Assembly: GCA_025060325.1 (NCBI GenBank)
Contig: JANXBW010000019.1
Coordinates: forward strand, 32,506-96,505
DNA: 64,000 nt
From: Thermoguttaceae bacterium
GTDB lineage: Bacteria > Planctomycetota > Planctomycetia > Pirellulales > Thermoguttaceae
Direction: 5' to 3'
Position 1 is the stretch's first letter. Every line of letters starts with the position of its first letter. Shown in pieces: positions 35,740-44,871 of this stretch. The notes beneath the pieces are model-generated. The model ran no database searches and was not told where the DNA came from. It saw only the letters and a program-made list of their open reading frames with translations. The position numbers were made by a program, and so were the translations under genes.

Positions 35740-36643
35740 CGCCGTCCTCCTCCCAATGGATCCCAGTTCCCTAGCCGTTGACGAACCAACCAGCCGGTGG
35801 TGAGTTCCTTACACCACACAAAGCACATTTAACTAGCTCCACAACGGAAGTGTAGCGCTAGGCGGCTGGGCGGTATAAGTCGTCCAGAAAGCCGAGCCTT
35901 TTTATTTGGCAAGATCAAAGTCAGATACTTTCGCTATCTGTGCCGTGTGGAGCTATTTAAGATGCTGCTCGTCCGAGGGAACCCTTGCCGGGCAGTGTGG
36001 AGAAATAGTCCCTCGCGATTTCATCCAACTTCTGGTAGGCGTTATTCACGCGGAGGTAAGGGGGCAAATGGTATCATTCGTGGGCCGGGCGGCTTTTTGC
36101 TGGGCAAGCAGGCGGGATACCTTTGCCAGCAAGCAAATTATCCCTGGGATAAGGTCATGTCAACCAACCGGCCGCTTCCCCTTTCAGCTCCGCGGTGAGG
36201 GGCGATAGACAATAAACGGGGGCACGAGGCTGGGCGAGAAACACGAAGGGCCGAACAATCCATAGGTGCCCGAAGGCCCGCACCTGCCCGAGCGCTTACG
36301 GAACTTCCGGACAGGCTGACCTGCCGGCGCATCACTCTTTCGTCGAAAGGTTGGCGCCTTTTACACGCGACAAGAGCTTGATCGTTCCGCCCGGATACCC
36401 CACTCCAAACTTTGGAGGTTGCTGAGAAACCGGTCAGCGAGGGAGAGAATCTCCGGGAACGTCCGAGCTTCGGAAGCAGGGGGTGGCCTGGCACAACGCC
36501 GTCCGGTGACTTTTGCCCCCGGTCACCAAAATGATGAGGGAGTAGGTCCGTCAACAGCAGATTTGAAGCCTATTCCCTACATCCACAGAGCTAGGGAACC
36601 AGAATGGTTTAGGTTCCCTGGAAACTGTCTTCACTTCCTTTAC
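35740..36643. other. Intergenic region containing repeat copy B
   Basis: 904 bases between the second Gfo/Idh gene and the cyclo-ligase stop. The 132-bp repeat is at 35829-35960; the remaining 680 bases to 36643 hold no gene I can support. Confidence 0.5.
35829..35960 (+). repeat. 132-bp repeat with terminal inverted repeats, copy B
   Basis: Begins TTAACTAGCTCCACAACGG and ends (reverse complement) TTAAATAGCTCCACACGG. Same length and orientation as copy A (17428-17559) and aligned without gaps. The outer ends and two internal blocks (CGAGCCTTTTTATTTGGC and CCGTGTGGAGCTATTTA) are the best kept. It lies between a minus-strand oxidoreductase start and a minus-strand cyclo-ligase stop, so insertion has spared genes. 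Confidence 0.75.
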
Positions 36644-37270
36644 CTAACGCTCGGGTCCGCACACGTGGATGCCTTCTTCCGTTACAATCGCAGCCACTTT
36701 TCTATCGTGTGCCAACTGCGGTAATTGGTCGAAGATTTGACAGCTAAAAGCAAGCCCGATCGAAACACACGCCGGCGGAAGCCGGCCAAGCAGCCGATCG
36801 TAGTATCCTTTGCCCCAGCCAAGCCGACGACCCTTTAAATCAAAAGCCACTCCCGGCACGAGAATGACTTCCAGCTCCGCCGGGTCGACCTGACGAGTCG
36901 GGTCTTGCCTCACCTTTTGATTTGGCTCCAGAATCCCCCACCGACCTGGGGACAGTTCATTCAGGGAGAACACCCGGCAAAGCTTAAGGTCCCTTTCCTC
37001 ACAGAAAGGGATCACTAAGCGTTTGCCGGCCGCGAGGATTTCCCCCAATCCTTCTTGGGTTTGCACCTCCTCGGGCATAGCGACATAGGAACAAATTGTC
37101 TGCGCTTGCCGAAAGATGCATGTTTGCCGCAAGTGCTCCCAAATTCGGCGACTGCGGACATCCTTGTTGTCTAAAGCCCGTCGCCTTCCCAGGGCAAGTG
37201 CCCGGAGCCGTGCTTTTTCGGCAAGAATAGCTTCCCGATCCCGATCTTCATCCACTTGGACAGGCCTCAC
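36644..37270 (-). CDS. 5-formyltetrahydrofolate cyclo-ligase
   Basis: 208 residues with a GTG start at 37270. The N-terminal basic helix (KARLRALALGRRRAL), SYVAMPEEVQT, VIPFCEE, ILVPGVAFDLKGRRLGWGKG and YYDRLLGRL are the family signatures; the GxGxGYYDR-type motif binds ATP and substrate. The enzyme converts 5-formyl-THF to 5,10-methenyl-THF with ATP in the cytoplasm, recycling a stored folate. Length is normal (about 190-210). The Ski2-like helicase gene lies 195 bases upstream on the same strand and may be co-transcribed. In some bacteria this gene follows the 6S RNA gene; I looked at 37271-37465 and could not support one. Confidence 0.93.
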   Translation of the reverse strand: MRPVQVDEDRDREAILAEKARLRALALGRRRALDNKDVRSRRIWEHLRQTCIFRQAQTICSYVAMPEEVQTQEGLGEILAAGKRLVIPFCEERDLKLCRVFSLNELSPGRWGILEPNQKVRQDPTRQVDPAELEVILVPGVAFDLKGRRLGWGKGYYDRLLGRLPPACVSIGLAFSCQIFDQLPQLAHDRKVAAIVTEEGIHVCGPER

Positions 37271-37439
37271 CAGTAGCCCGACGCCTAGCGAAGGAGTTGG
37301 ACGAAGCTTGCAAAGAGGGCGTGGTTCGATCGGTCTGTGCGATCATTTCGCGATCGAGTCCCCGGAAACTAGTTGTCTCAAGGACTACTTGCATCTGGCG
37401 GCGACGTTGTCAACGGGGGTTATACGGCAACGTAAGGCG

Positions 37440-37456
37440 ACAAAGCTCGGCTTTGT
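37440..37456 (-). other. Short hairpin after the helicase stop codon
   Basis: ACAAAGC (37440-37446) and GCTTTGT (37450-37456) form a perfect 7-bp stem with a 3-base loop, 9 bases past the helicase stop on the minus strand. There is no T-run, so it may be an mRNA-stabilising or attenuating hairpin rather than a terminator. Confidence 0.35.
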
Positions 37457-37465
37457 TGGCTAGAT

Positions 37466-39925
37466 TTAGTATTCCCAGTAGTCATCAGCCGCCTCGGCCC
37501 GCTCCAGCGTCCGCTCGGTGCTTGTGGGATCGACCTTGTGACAAGCTTCTGTGATGATAGTGGCTATCTCCAAATATTCGTCTTTCCACTGTTGTGGGTC
37601 ATAATCGTTTGGGGGAAGTTCGGCAAACTCCCGGAGCAATAGGATCATCCGCAACAGGTGCCGGAAAAGGATACCCTCCTGCTTTTGCAGCCCCTTGGCT
37701 GTGACCACTTTATAAAAGTCACCCCCCATCTCCAACAGTTCCCCGGCCGCCCACACGGGTACGATTTTCAGATCATGGACTCCGGGGAATTCGTGCTCAA
37801 ATAGCAGCCGAAGTTTCTCCGCCAAAGTAAGAATGCGTTTGGGGGGCTCGGCCAACCGACTGCGGCGTGGACGGTCTTCCACCGGTGTCTCCCCCTCCTC
37901 GAGCTCTTGCCGGAGGCGAAGTTCATCATACGAGGCCAACCCTAGCCGCACTAATTGCTCGTCCAGAAAGCCGATTGCAAGCGGTCCGGGGGGCAATTTC
38001 CGCTGGCTCGGCACGGACACGTAGGAAGCAACCGAACGTGGAAAGTCAAGCACACTCTCCAAAGCTTGGATCCGCTCCGCCTGATCCGCGATTCTTAGTT
38101 GCTCAACAAGGAAGATCCCGTAAATGGGATGCATACTCCGGAACACAAGCAGCTTTTCTAGCGCCGGGGTGGGTCGGGCGACAAGTGGCCTGTAGCCGTC
38201 CCCGCTAGCCGAAGTCGCTTGTGCCTGCGTTTGCTCTGCCAGCGCATCAAGCGGATCAGCTTCCGGCGGGAGGTCTTCATCATCCTCCGCTTCCCCCTCC
38301 TGAGAAATGGTCACATTAAGCCATCGCGGCCGCGGTTGCTCGGTCTTGTTTACCTGCAGGCGAGCCGGAACCTCACCACGCTCAATCAGGTGCGCGGGCT
38401 CAGGCTCAAGCTCGACAAAACCCCCGCGCCATAATGTCAACAGCATCTTGTCAAGCGACTTTAGACAAGCCTCAATCCGCGACCGATCCATGAGCCGTTT
38501 GCCAATGAGGTGACGGATCGGCTCGACATAAGGAGACGCCAGGAGCATGTGAGCTAGCAAGCGCCACGGGATCGGACCGCGACTTCGCAAATTTTCCGGG
38601 GGGGAGCGCCGCAATTTTTCGAACTGTGCTTCCGTCCAGTACTGTTCATTTGGGCTGCGTTTTGGCTTTTTGCGCTCCAAATCTTTCTTTAGCTTAAGGA
38701 TCGCTCGGTCTTCGACATCTTGGGGGAGCCGATCGTACTGCTCCTTCCAGCGGGCAAGGCGGACATCGTCTTCATGGGCTAAGGCGATGACATAACCTTT
38801 TTTGTCAAATTGCGGGCGGCCAGCGCGACCAAACATTTGGTGCGCACTACTAGGATCAAGTAGCCGACGCTTCCCCGCGGGGCCTTTGACCAAGCTTGGA
38901 AGGACCACCGATCGAGCAGGCAAGTTGATGCCGGCCGACAGTGTCTCCGTGCACACGCAGACGGACAAGAGTTTTCGGTTAAACAGCTCTTCCACAATGC
39001 GTCGGTATTTGGGCAGTACGCCTGCATGATGGACGCCAACGCCCCGCAAGAGGAGCTGCTTCAACTTGGGCCCAGCCCCTTGGGAAAAATCGTATTGCTT
39101 TAATTCTTCGGCAAGCTGGGACTGTTGACCATCAAGGAGGATCCGCCGGCCCCGGAGTTGATCAGCAATTGCCCAGCAATCTTCTCGGTTAAAGCAGAAG
39201 ATTAATGCAGGCAGGAGGCGAGTTTCCTCCGAGCCTTCTGCCATTTTCTCAATTTGCTCGACAAGGAGGGCATCTCCCACCCAGCGAAACTCAAGGGGTA
39301 CGCGGCGCTCGAAACTCTGCACCAGCTCCAAATTCCGCCCGTGCGTGGTGCGGAGCCAGTTGAGGAATTCGGTCGCGTTGCCAACCGTAGCCGACAAGAG
39401 CATCAATCGGACATGCTTTGGAAGGAGCCCCAGGGAGAACTCCCATACCACGCCGCGTTCCGGATCGTTGAAACTATGAAATTCGTCCATCACGACGGCG
39501 CTGACTTTATCAAACTCGAAAAGCTCCGGATGGAGCAGCCGGTTGAAAAGAATCTCGGCAACCACGACCAATATCCGGGCATTTGGGTTCTCCCGGCGGT
39601 TGCCGGTTATAAGCCCGACATCGCAGGGGCGAAAACCCCAGCGAACAGCCGCGACCTGGAACTCCCGAAATTTTTGCTCGGTCAGAGCGATTAGGGGGGT
39701 GGTGTAATAGGCGATAGTCCGGGTGTGGAGGGCCTCGAAAAGCGCCGCCTCGGCAATCAGTGTCTTCCCCATGCCCGTGGGGGCCGTCACGAGGACGCCT
39801 TCCTCCGAGGTAAACCAAGCCAAAAGGGCCTCTTCCTGAAACGGGTAAGGCTCCACCCGTTGAAGCGCCAGGAAAAGATCAAGAAGCTCCGATCGGCTTG
39901 GCGGCTTGTAATCAGCTTGCCCCAT
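37466..39925 (-). CDS. Superfamily 2 helicase, Ski2/DEAD-like
   Basis: 819 residues, ATG 39925 after AAAGGA. Motif I APTGMGKT at 48-55, motif II DEFH at 147-150, motif III SAT at 178-180, and motif VI FGRAGRPQF near residue 370 are all present. Motif VI with AGRP and the variant DEFH box place it in the Ski2-like/Mtr4-like group rather than classical DEAD-box RNA helicases. The C-terminal 400 residues hold a charged region with an EDDEDLPPEADPLD insertion near residue 550 and a final helical domain. ATP-driven unwinding of RNA or DNA is expected; the partner is unknown. It sits between folate and LTXXQ genes with no functional link. Confidence 0.88.
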   Translation of the reverse strand: MGQADYKPPSRSELLDLFLALQRVEPYPFQEEALLAWFTSEEGVLVTAPTGMGKTLIAEAALFEALHTRTIAYYTTPLIALTEQKFREFQVAAVRWGFRPCDVGLITGNRRENPNARILVVVAEILFNRLLHPELFEFDKVSAVVMDEFHSFNDPERGVVWEFSLGLLPKHVRLMLLSATVGNATEFLNWLRTTHGRNLELVQSFERRVPLEFRWVGDALLVEQIEKMAEGSEETRLLPALIFCFNREDCWAIADQLRGRRILLDGQQSQLAEELKQYDFSQGAGPKLKQLLLRGVGVHHAGVLPKYRRIVEELFNRKLLSVCVCTETLSAGINLPARSVVLPSLVKGPAGKRRLLDPSSAHQMFGRAGRPQFDKKGYVIALAHEDDVRLARWKEQYDRLPQDVEDRAILKLKKDLERKKPKRSPNEQYWTEAQFEKLRRSPPENLRSRGPIPWRLLAHMLLASPYVEPIRHLIGKRLMDRSRIEACLKSLDKMLLTLWRGGFVELEPEPAHLIERGEVPARLQVNKTEQPRPRWLNVTISQEGEAEDDEDLPPEADPLDALAEQTQAQATSASGDGYRPLVARPTPALEKLLVFRSMHPIYGIFLVEQLRIADQAERIQALESVLDFPRSVASYVSVPSQRKLPPGPLAIGFLDEQLVRLGLASYDELRLRQELEEGETPVEDRPRRSRLAEPPKRILTLAEKLRLLFEHEFPGVHDLKIVPVWAAGELLEMGGDFYKVVTAKGLQKQEGILFRHLLRMILLLREFAELPPNDYDPQQWKDEYLEIATIITEACHKVDPTSTERTLERAEAADDYWEY

Positions 39926-40512
39926 CTTTGTCCTTTGATTTTGGCAACAAAATAATCATTCCAGAGCGCTAACCTCGCTTGCCGCAGACCTCCGTCGCTC
40001 TTTCACAAGCAAGCTAACTTGCTGAGGGAGGGGCATAGGCCCCGGATTCCCCAAATGGAGAGGCGCTGCCTTCGGGGCATCGCGACATTTTCGCCCTTTA
40101 AAGACATTTACGCAAAGAACTCGCGAATCTGTGCAACGACTTTTTCCCATTTGGGACGGAGATTTGGAGAAAGCCTCGAGAAGGACCGACAAGACCTGCA
40201 GGAGAAAGCGTCGCGAACTTCTAACCGATTAAGACGCGGAGCACCGCGGCACTAAAACCGTGCGGGTCGGCTCGGCCTCGAAGCACTTGGTCCTTTTATC
40301 ACTAGATCTGGAAATCCGAGCTTTGCGAAGCCAAACAAAAAGCCGGGCCGAAGGCTTTTGCGGCCTTCAAGCCCGGCTTATGAGCTTATGGCTTAGGTGG
40401 GCGGCTAGCAATCTAAGGGCGTCACCCCCCGGCCCTTTCCCGCCCCATTCCACGCCGCCCGGCCGAACTGCCTGCGACCGACTCCTCAATTATCCGAAGC
40501 CGCCGCGAACCC
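39926..40512. other. Intergenic region with a strong terminator
   Basis: 587 bases between the helicase start and the LTXXQ gene stop, both on the minus strand. It contains the rho-independent terminator at 40336-40380 for the LTXXQ gene. Nothing else recognised. Confidence 0.5.
40336..40380 (-). terminator. Rho-independent terminator of the LTXXQ gene
   Basis: On the minus strand AAGCCGGGC and GAAGGC pair with their complements around a 7-base loop (9 bp, a small internal bulge, then 6 bp), followed by GGCTTTTTG. The stem plus U-rich tail is the clearest terminator in the window and lies about 130 bases after the stop of the gene at 40513. Confidence 0.7.
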
Positions 40513-41103
40513 TTAACTCTGCTGTTGTGCCGGATTCTTTTGCTCTTTTTGTTCTTTCTTTGGCTTAGCAGCTTCTTCGACCTTTTGCCGCTGCTTGGGG
40601 GCACCAGCTTTTAGAGTCTTTTCCACCAGCGGCTCAACGACTTGCTTTTGTTCAGGTGTGAGGATCTCCAAAAGATGTTTAGCGAGCTTTTGCAGAACTT
40701 CACGTCGCTGGGCCGTGAGCTGGGCGATTTTCTCCTTTTGTTCGGGCGTCAGTTTAACCGCTTCATCCTGAAGCTTCCGCACCTCTTGAGGAGTCTTGCC
40801 CTCGGCCTTTCCCTTCGCCGCAATTTCTCGGCGAATCTTCCGCTGTTCTTCCGTGAAGACGCCCTCCATTGCCTTGTTGACTTCTGCGATGGCCGGCGCA
40901 AATTCCCGCTTAAGCGCCTCGACCTTCTCCTTTTGCTCGGCGGAAAGCTCGACGCCGCGTAGCCACTGGTCAAGCGCCGGAATTTGGGGCTGAGCAGGCT
41001 TAGGCTCCTTCTTAGGCTTTTGCTTCACCTCCTGTGCCCACGCCACACCGACCACCAATCCCGCTACTACTCCCAGCACCACTGCCGCTCGCCAAGGCCT
41101 CAT
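40513..41103 (-). CDS. LTXXQ-motif (Spy/CpxP-like) secreted helical protein
   Basis: 196 residues from ATG 41103, preceded by AGGAGGG; a longer frame upstream has no such site. A signal peptide (AAVVLGVVAGLVVGVAWA, cleavage before QE) is followed by an all-helical, Lys/Glu/Gln-rich protein with the repeated motif LSAEQKEKV, LTPEQKEKI and LTPEQKQVV, the LTxxQ signature of Spy and CpxP periplasmic chaperones. The tail is a charged QKEQKNPAQQQS. Function in planctomycetes is unknown; a chaperone or metal-sensing role is only by analogy. It ends in a strong terminator and is preceded by a 1.5-kb region without genes, so it forms its own transcription unit. Confidence 0.8.
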   Translation of the reverse strand: MRPWRAAVVLGVVAGLVVGVAWAQEVKQKPKKEPKPAQPQIPALDQWLRGVELSAEQKEKVEALKREFAPAIAEVNKAMEGVFTEEQRKIRREIAAKGKAEGKTPQEVRKLQDEAVKLTPEQKEKIAQLTAQRREVLQKLAKHLLEILTPEQKQVVEPLVEKTLKAGAPKQRQKVEEAAKPKKEQKEQKNPAQQQS

Positions 41104-42589
41104 GGTTGACCCTCCTTTTTTTGGAAAGAACCGAGGTGCACAAACACCGCCTTTCCTCACTAGACCACCAGTAACCCCCTACCCCAACGGCTGCGAGCTT
41201 CGCATCCCCTGCCGAGTCAATACATAAAAGACCGGTGCTTCGGGGGGTTACGCCCTTCTCCAAAGTGACTACTCTAGACGGGCAATCTGAGCAAGTCAAG
41301 CAAGCGGGGTTGATGCGCCAGGACAGGCGTTTAGTCTCCCCTGCCAAACCTTTTTGATGCGATCAAGAACCGTTAGGTGCTTTGCGTGTCTTTCGCACCC
41401 CTTCGAGAGAACGCTTACGCATTTGGTAGCTTGGGTTGGAAAGACTTATTTGCCGGGGGGACCAGGGCTCATGCGGGCGGCAGGGAATACTCCGCAAAGA
41501 TACTTTCTCCTGCTTTCCCCGGTGGGCCTCCGCTAGCACGTGAGCCCGTAGCTTCGGTTTGCGTCACAGTCCGCTACCGACGCCACGGTAGGTTCTGCAG
41601 TTAGTTTGCCCGGGACCATGCCGGGTAGTTGGAATTTGATCATCGCGGAAATCGGCGGGGGTGGGCATTTAAGCCTCTTGTCCCGGATTTCGGCATTGAG
41701 GGGCCAAGTTTCGACCGGTTAGCATCCGACACCCTATTGGGAGGAATGGAAGCTTTAGGTGTCTTTGAGAGGTCGACGAATTTGGAAGGGTCTCGAAGGT
41801 AAATCACCCAGACCGAAAGGTTGGGCGGAAAAAGCTATATTCGGCAAAGGCGCCGGTGGTTTCTGGCGAACGGGGTTAAGTGGGTGGGCGGGCAGATAAA
41901 CTCGTGGAATGCGGCCACTTGGCCGATATAGTTCTCGACCTATCTGGCCAGGGCTGAGATTTTTACGCCCCAACACCGCCTACCCGGCCGGTCCAAATTG
42001 GCTTCACCCCAACAAATCCTTTCAGGTGATGACCTTTAAGGTTTGGAAGAATCCAGCAAGGGAACCGGGCAAATGATCGCGCCGGCCCGTCCAGCTCGAT
42101 CAGCAGTTCGTCGGTCATCGCTGCATCGCCGGCGGGAGGCCCGGGAAGTTTCAATCGCGGTGCACTTCCGGCTCCGCAATGTCCCAGAGCCGCAGCGCGT
42201 CGCCCTATGGAAACCAGTGCTACTTTTCGCCTGGGCTACCTTGGTACTTGTCTGTTGGGTCGTGTGGAAATTGACCGCGGCCAGCTGAAATCAATCCGGC
42301 CCGACGGGTGAACACGCATAATCGGCTCGTTTAAACGACGGCTTGTCGCACACTCGCTTGACCGGGGCTCCGGACCTCCTTCGAAAAAAGATAAGAATCA
42401 CGCCCCAAAAGCTTTTCGATGGGTAATTCGGCAGGGAATGGCGCTTGAGAGCACCAACGGCGAGGAGACCGGCCTTGGGCCATATTCCCCAAGTTGCCCA
42501 GACTTCTCGGCCGATTTTCTCGGAACTGATTTCGGTTTCAATTCGCTCTTAAAGTGGCTTAGCGGGGTGAAAGTCCCGGCCATCAATCG
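41104..42589. other. Long intergenic region, no convincing gene
   Basis: 1,486 bases between divergent genes, the longest gene-free gap here apart from 20216-22017. A small frame at 42073-42288 encodes a possible single-pass peptide (listed separately, low confidence). I found no tRNA, promoter pair or repeat that I could support. Confidence 0.45.
42073..42288 (+). CDS. Possible small membrane protein (doubtful)
   Basis: 71 residues from ATG 42073 with no clear ribosome binding site. The Arg-rich first half is uninformative, but the C-terminus WKPVLLFAWATLVLVCWVVW is a good transmembrane helix, followed by KLTAAS. Similar tail-anchored small proteins exist in planctomycetes, yet the codon and start evidence is weak, so this may be chance. 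Confidence 0.25.
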   Translation: MIAPARPARSAVRRSSLHRRREAREVSIAVHFRLRNVPEPQRVALWKPVLLFAWATLVLVCWVVWKLTAAS

Positions 42590-44701
42590 ATGATTGACTC
42601 TGCCGTTGCACTGTGCTGGGTTGGGGTCCAAGGACTGCTGGCCTTCGGGATCGGTCGGCTGGCGCTTTTGGCCTTCGGCCAGCCCCGGTGGACCACTGTC
42701 GCGGAACGGATGGTTTGCCAAGTGGCAGCGGGGTTGGCCACTCTGGGCTTTTTGGGCATCGTAGTATGGGGGATTGGCCCCAGCGGGCGGTGGCTTATCT
42801 TCGCCGCCAGTTTAGCCGGAGCCTTTCTTGGCGTGGTAAGCCTCACTGAGCTGACCACTTTCCGGCCTCGGTGGCCCAGGAGGCTCACGCCGCTTGAGAT
42901 CTTCCGCCACGTAGTGCGGCCATCCGCTTGTATTACGCCCGCGGAAAAATGTTTCCCCCCGAAGGAACCCAGCCGCCGGACAAAGCAACTCCGGCTTCGC
43001 AGAGTCGGACCCAAAGGGCTTTCGGGACTTTTGCCCCGGCCGCAAAAAAGGGAGAGTGTCAATCCGCCGGCGGAAGATCCCCGCTCTTTTGGCCCCGGAG
43101 GCCAATTCAACTGGACCATCCAAGCAGCCAACTTTTTGGGGATGGTTTTCGCGATAGTTGCCCTTGTCTGCGCGCCTGCCCCAACCGTCGACTCTCGAGC
43201 CGTCGAGCATTATTTGGCCAAAATTCACGCCTGGCACTCGGGGCAAAACTTTTGGGTGCAAATGGTCAACGGCTTGACCCCTTTACCGGGGGTGGCGGAC
43301 GGTCTTTTTCTCTGCGGCTATACTCTTGCAGGCACTGTTGGTCCCAATCTCCTTCAGTGGTGGCTGGGGATTGTGTTTGCTTGGGCAGCTGGCGAACTGG
43401 TGGCGGCGCTGGCCGGCTGGAAAACAGCGGCTTTGGCACGGGCAATTGTCCTTGCGTTTCCGGCGGTCAACCGCCAAATGTTTACACCCTTGCCTGAGCT
43501 AGCAACAGGCTGCTGGTGTACCTTAGCCGCTCTTACCCTGAGGAAATCTTCCGCGGAGAAGGACCGCAGTTGGTTGCCCTTTTTTGCCTTTTTTGCCCTG
43601 GCGGGCTGTTTCAGCCACCCGCTTGGGGCAGCCTACTTGGCAATCGTGCTAGTGGCAAATTATCTTGCAACTTCCGACTCGTTTACAGAGGCCGACAGCT
43701 TGCGGCGAGTCTATCGCTTTGCCGTTAGAGTCGCTGCGATTGGTGCAGTAGCTGCCCTCGGCTGGTTCTGGTGGCCGGCATTTGTGGGCCCCTTCGGCCC
43801 ACTTTCCGTTGCCGAGTATGAGACGGATAAACTGCCCGTGCGGCTACGGGGGTGGGAGCTGTTTACGCTAGTGTTACCTGGGACGGGGCCTCTCCACGAA
43901 ACGCCACCGAATAGCTGCTGCACCTATCGGTGCGATTGGTCACTTCCGGTGGTCGTTGACGAATTGGGGCTTGCCGTCCCGGCGATGTTACCTGCGATTT
44001 TTTGGTACGGTGTCCTTCCGCCTAAACGATTGGTTCTGATAGGAGGGGGATTCCTCGCTATTTTTGTCATCACAACTAACTTCGGGGCGGATTATGTCCT
44101 TCCCGTGGTGCTGCTTTTAGTGGCAGGAATTGCGTGGGTGTGGCAAAATCGCACAGGCAGGTACCCGCTCGTAGATGCCGGTGTCGACCTCCTCGCTTTA
44201 TTTCTCGTGGCAACTCAAATTTTCTGGCCGGCTAAAGAGCTGGCCGAGCGACTGCCCGTGGTTTTGGGGACCGAGTCCTCCGCCCAGTACCTTGCCCGCC
44301 GAGATCCTGCCGGGCCAATTGCTGAGATACTAACGATCTGGCCAGCTAAGCAAGTCAAAGTATTATCCACAGCGCCTAACGCCTATCTTCCCGGGGAAAT
44401 CGTGGACGAACGAGCCTTCCGCAAATCGACTACCTACGACGATCGGATAAGGACCACCGAGGAGCTTCTTGCCCTTCTTCGGGGCAACGGCATCACTCAC
44501 ATCCTCCTGGCTGAGCCGCTAACGCCGGGTGATCGGCCTGAACTTCCTCTCAAGAAGATCCTAAGAACAAACACCTCGCCGGAAAGCGAAGCCTCCATTA
44601 TTCGCCTTGCTGATTTGATCCGGAAGCATCATTGTGGACATCGATGGCGCTACGAGCTTTTTTACATTGAACCGAATCGCGCAGACGAACCGGATAATTA
44701 A
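42590..44701 (+). CDS. Multi-pass membrane protein, GT-C glycosyltransferase-like
   Basis: 703 residues, ATG 42590 (weak ribosome binding site). About ten to twelve hydrophobic segments are seen, for example LATLGFLGIVVWGIG, WLIFAASLAGAFLGVV, WLPFFAFFALAGCF and VLPVVLLLVAGIAWVW, followed by a C-terminal soluble part (about residues 555-703) with VKVLSTAPNAYLPGEIVDER and GITHILLAEPL. This build is like polyprenol-dependent GT-C transferases (GT39/GT83) that move sugars across or onto lipid carriers. A hydrophilic insert of about 90 residues (roughly 90-180), rich in Arg, Pro and Lys, splits the third and fourth helices, which is unusual. No acidic first-loop motif could be confirmed. The FAD oxidoreductase at 44872 is convergent to it. 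Confidence 0.65.
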   Translation: MIDSAVALCWVGVQGLLAFGIGRLALLAFGQPRWTTVAERMVCQVAAGLATLGFLGIVVWGIGPSGRWLIFAASLAGAFLGVVSLTELTTFRPRWPRRLTPLEIFRHVVRPSACITPAEKCFPPKEPSRRTKQLRLRRVGPKGLSGLLPRPQKRESVNPPAEDPRSFGPGGQFNWTIQAANFLGMVFAIVALVCAPAPTVDSRAVEHYLAKIHAWHSGQNFWVQMVNGLTPLPGVADGLFLCGYTLAGTVGPNLLQWWLGIVFAWAAGELVAALAGWKTAALARAIVLAFPAVNRQMFTPLPELATGCWCTLAALTLRKSSAEKDRSWLPFFAFFALAGCFSHPLGAAYLAIVLVANYLATSDSFTEADSLRRVYRFAVRVAAIGAVAALGWFWWPAFVGPFGPLSVAEYETDKLPVRLRGWELFTLVLPGTGPLHETPPNSCCTYRCDWSLPVVVDELGLAVPAMLPAIFWYGVLPPKRLVLIGGGFLAIFVITTNFGADYVLPVVLLLVAGIAWVWQNRTGRYPLVDAGVDLLALFLVATQIFWPAKELAERLPVVLGTESSAQYLARRDPAGPIAEILTIWPAKQVKVLSTAPNAYLPGEIVDERAFRKSTTYDDRIRTTEELLALLRGNGITHILLAEPLTPGDRPELPLKKILRTNTSPESEASIIRLADLIRKHHCGHRWRYELFYIEPNRADEPDN

Positions 44702-44763
44702 GGGCCGACGCGCTCCCGGCGACCTACGAATCAAGCCGAGTTGGAAAGCAAAGGGCCCAGGCT

Positions 44764-44784
44764 AGTGTGAAAAACTCTCACACT
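44764..44784. terminator. Hairpin between convergent genes
   Basis: AGTGTGA (44764-44770) pairs with TCACACT (44778-44784), 7 bp with a 7-base loop of AAAACTC, between the stops of the membrane protein (+) and the FAD oxidoreductase (-). Probably a weak bidirectional terminator; no long T-run. Confidence 0.4.
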
Positions 44785-44871
44785 TGCGACAACCTTAGCA
44801 AGATCCCCCGCTAAGATCCGCGATGGAGGACCGGGGCTCCATGTCACAGTCGATGGACGCTCAAGCGCAAG

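Noticed and set aside
37271..37465. Possible 6S RNA upstream of the 5-formyl-THF cyclo-ligase gene
   Set aside because: The neighbourhood fits, but I could not draw the long hairpin with a central bubble; only a short stem near the helicase stop is seen.
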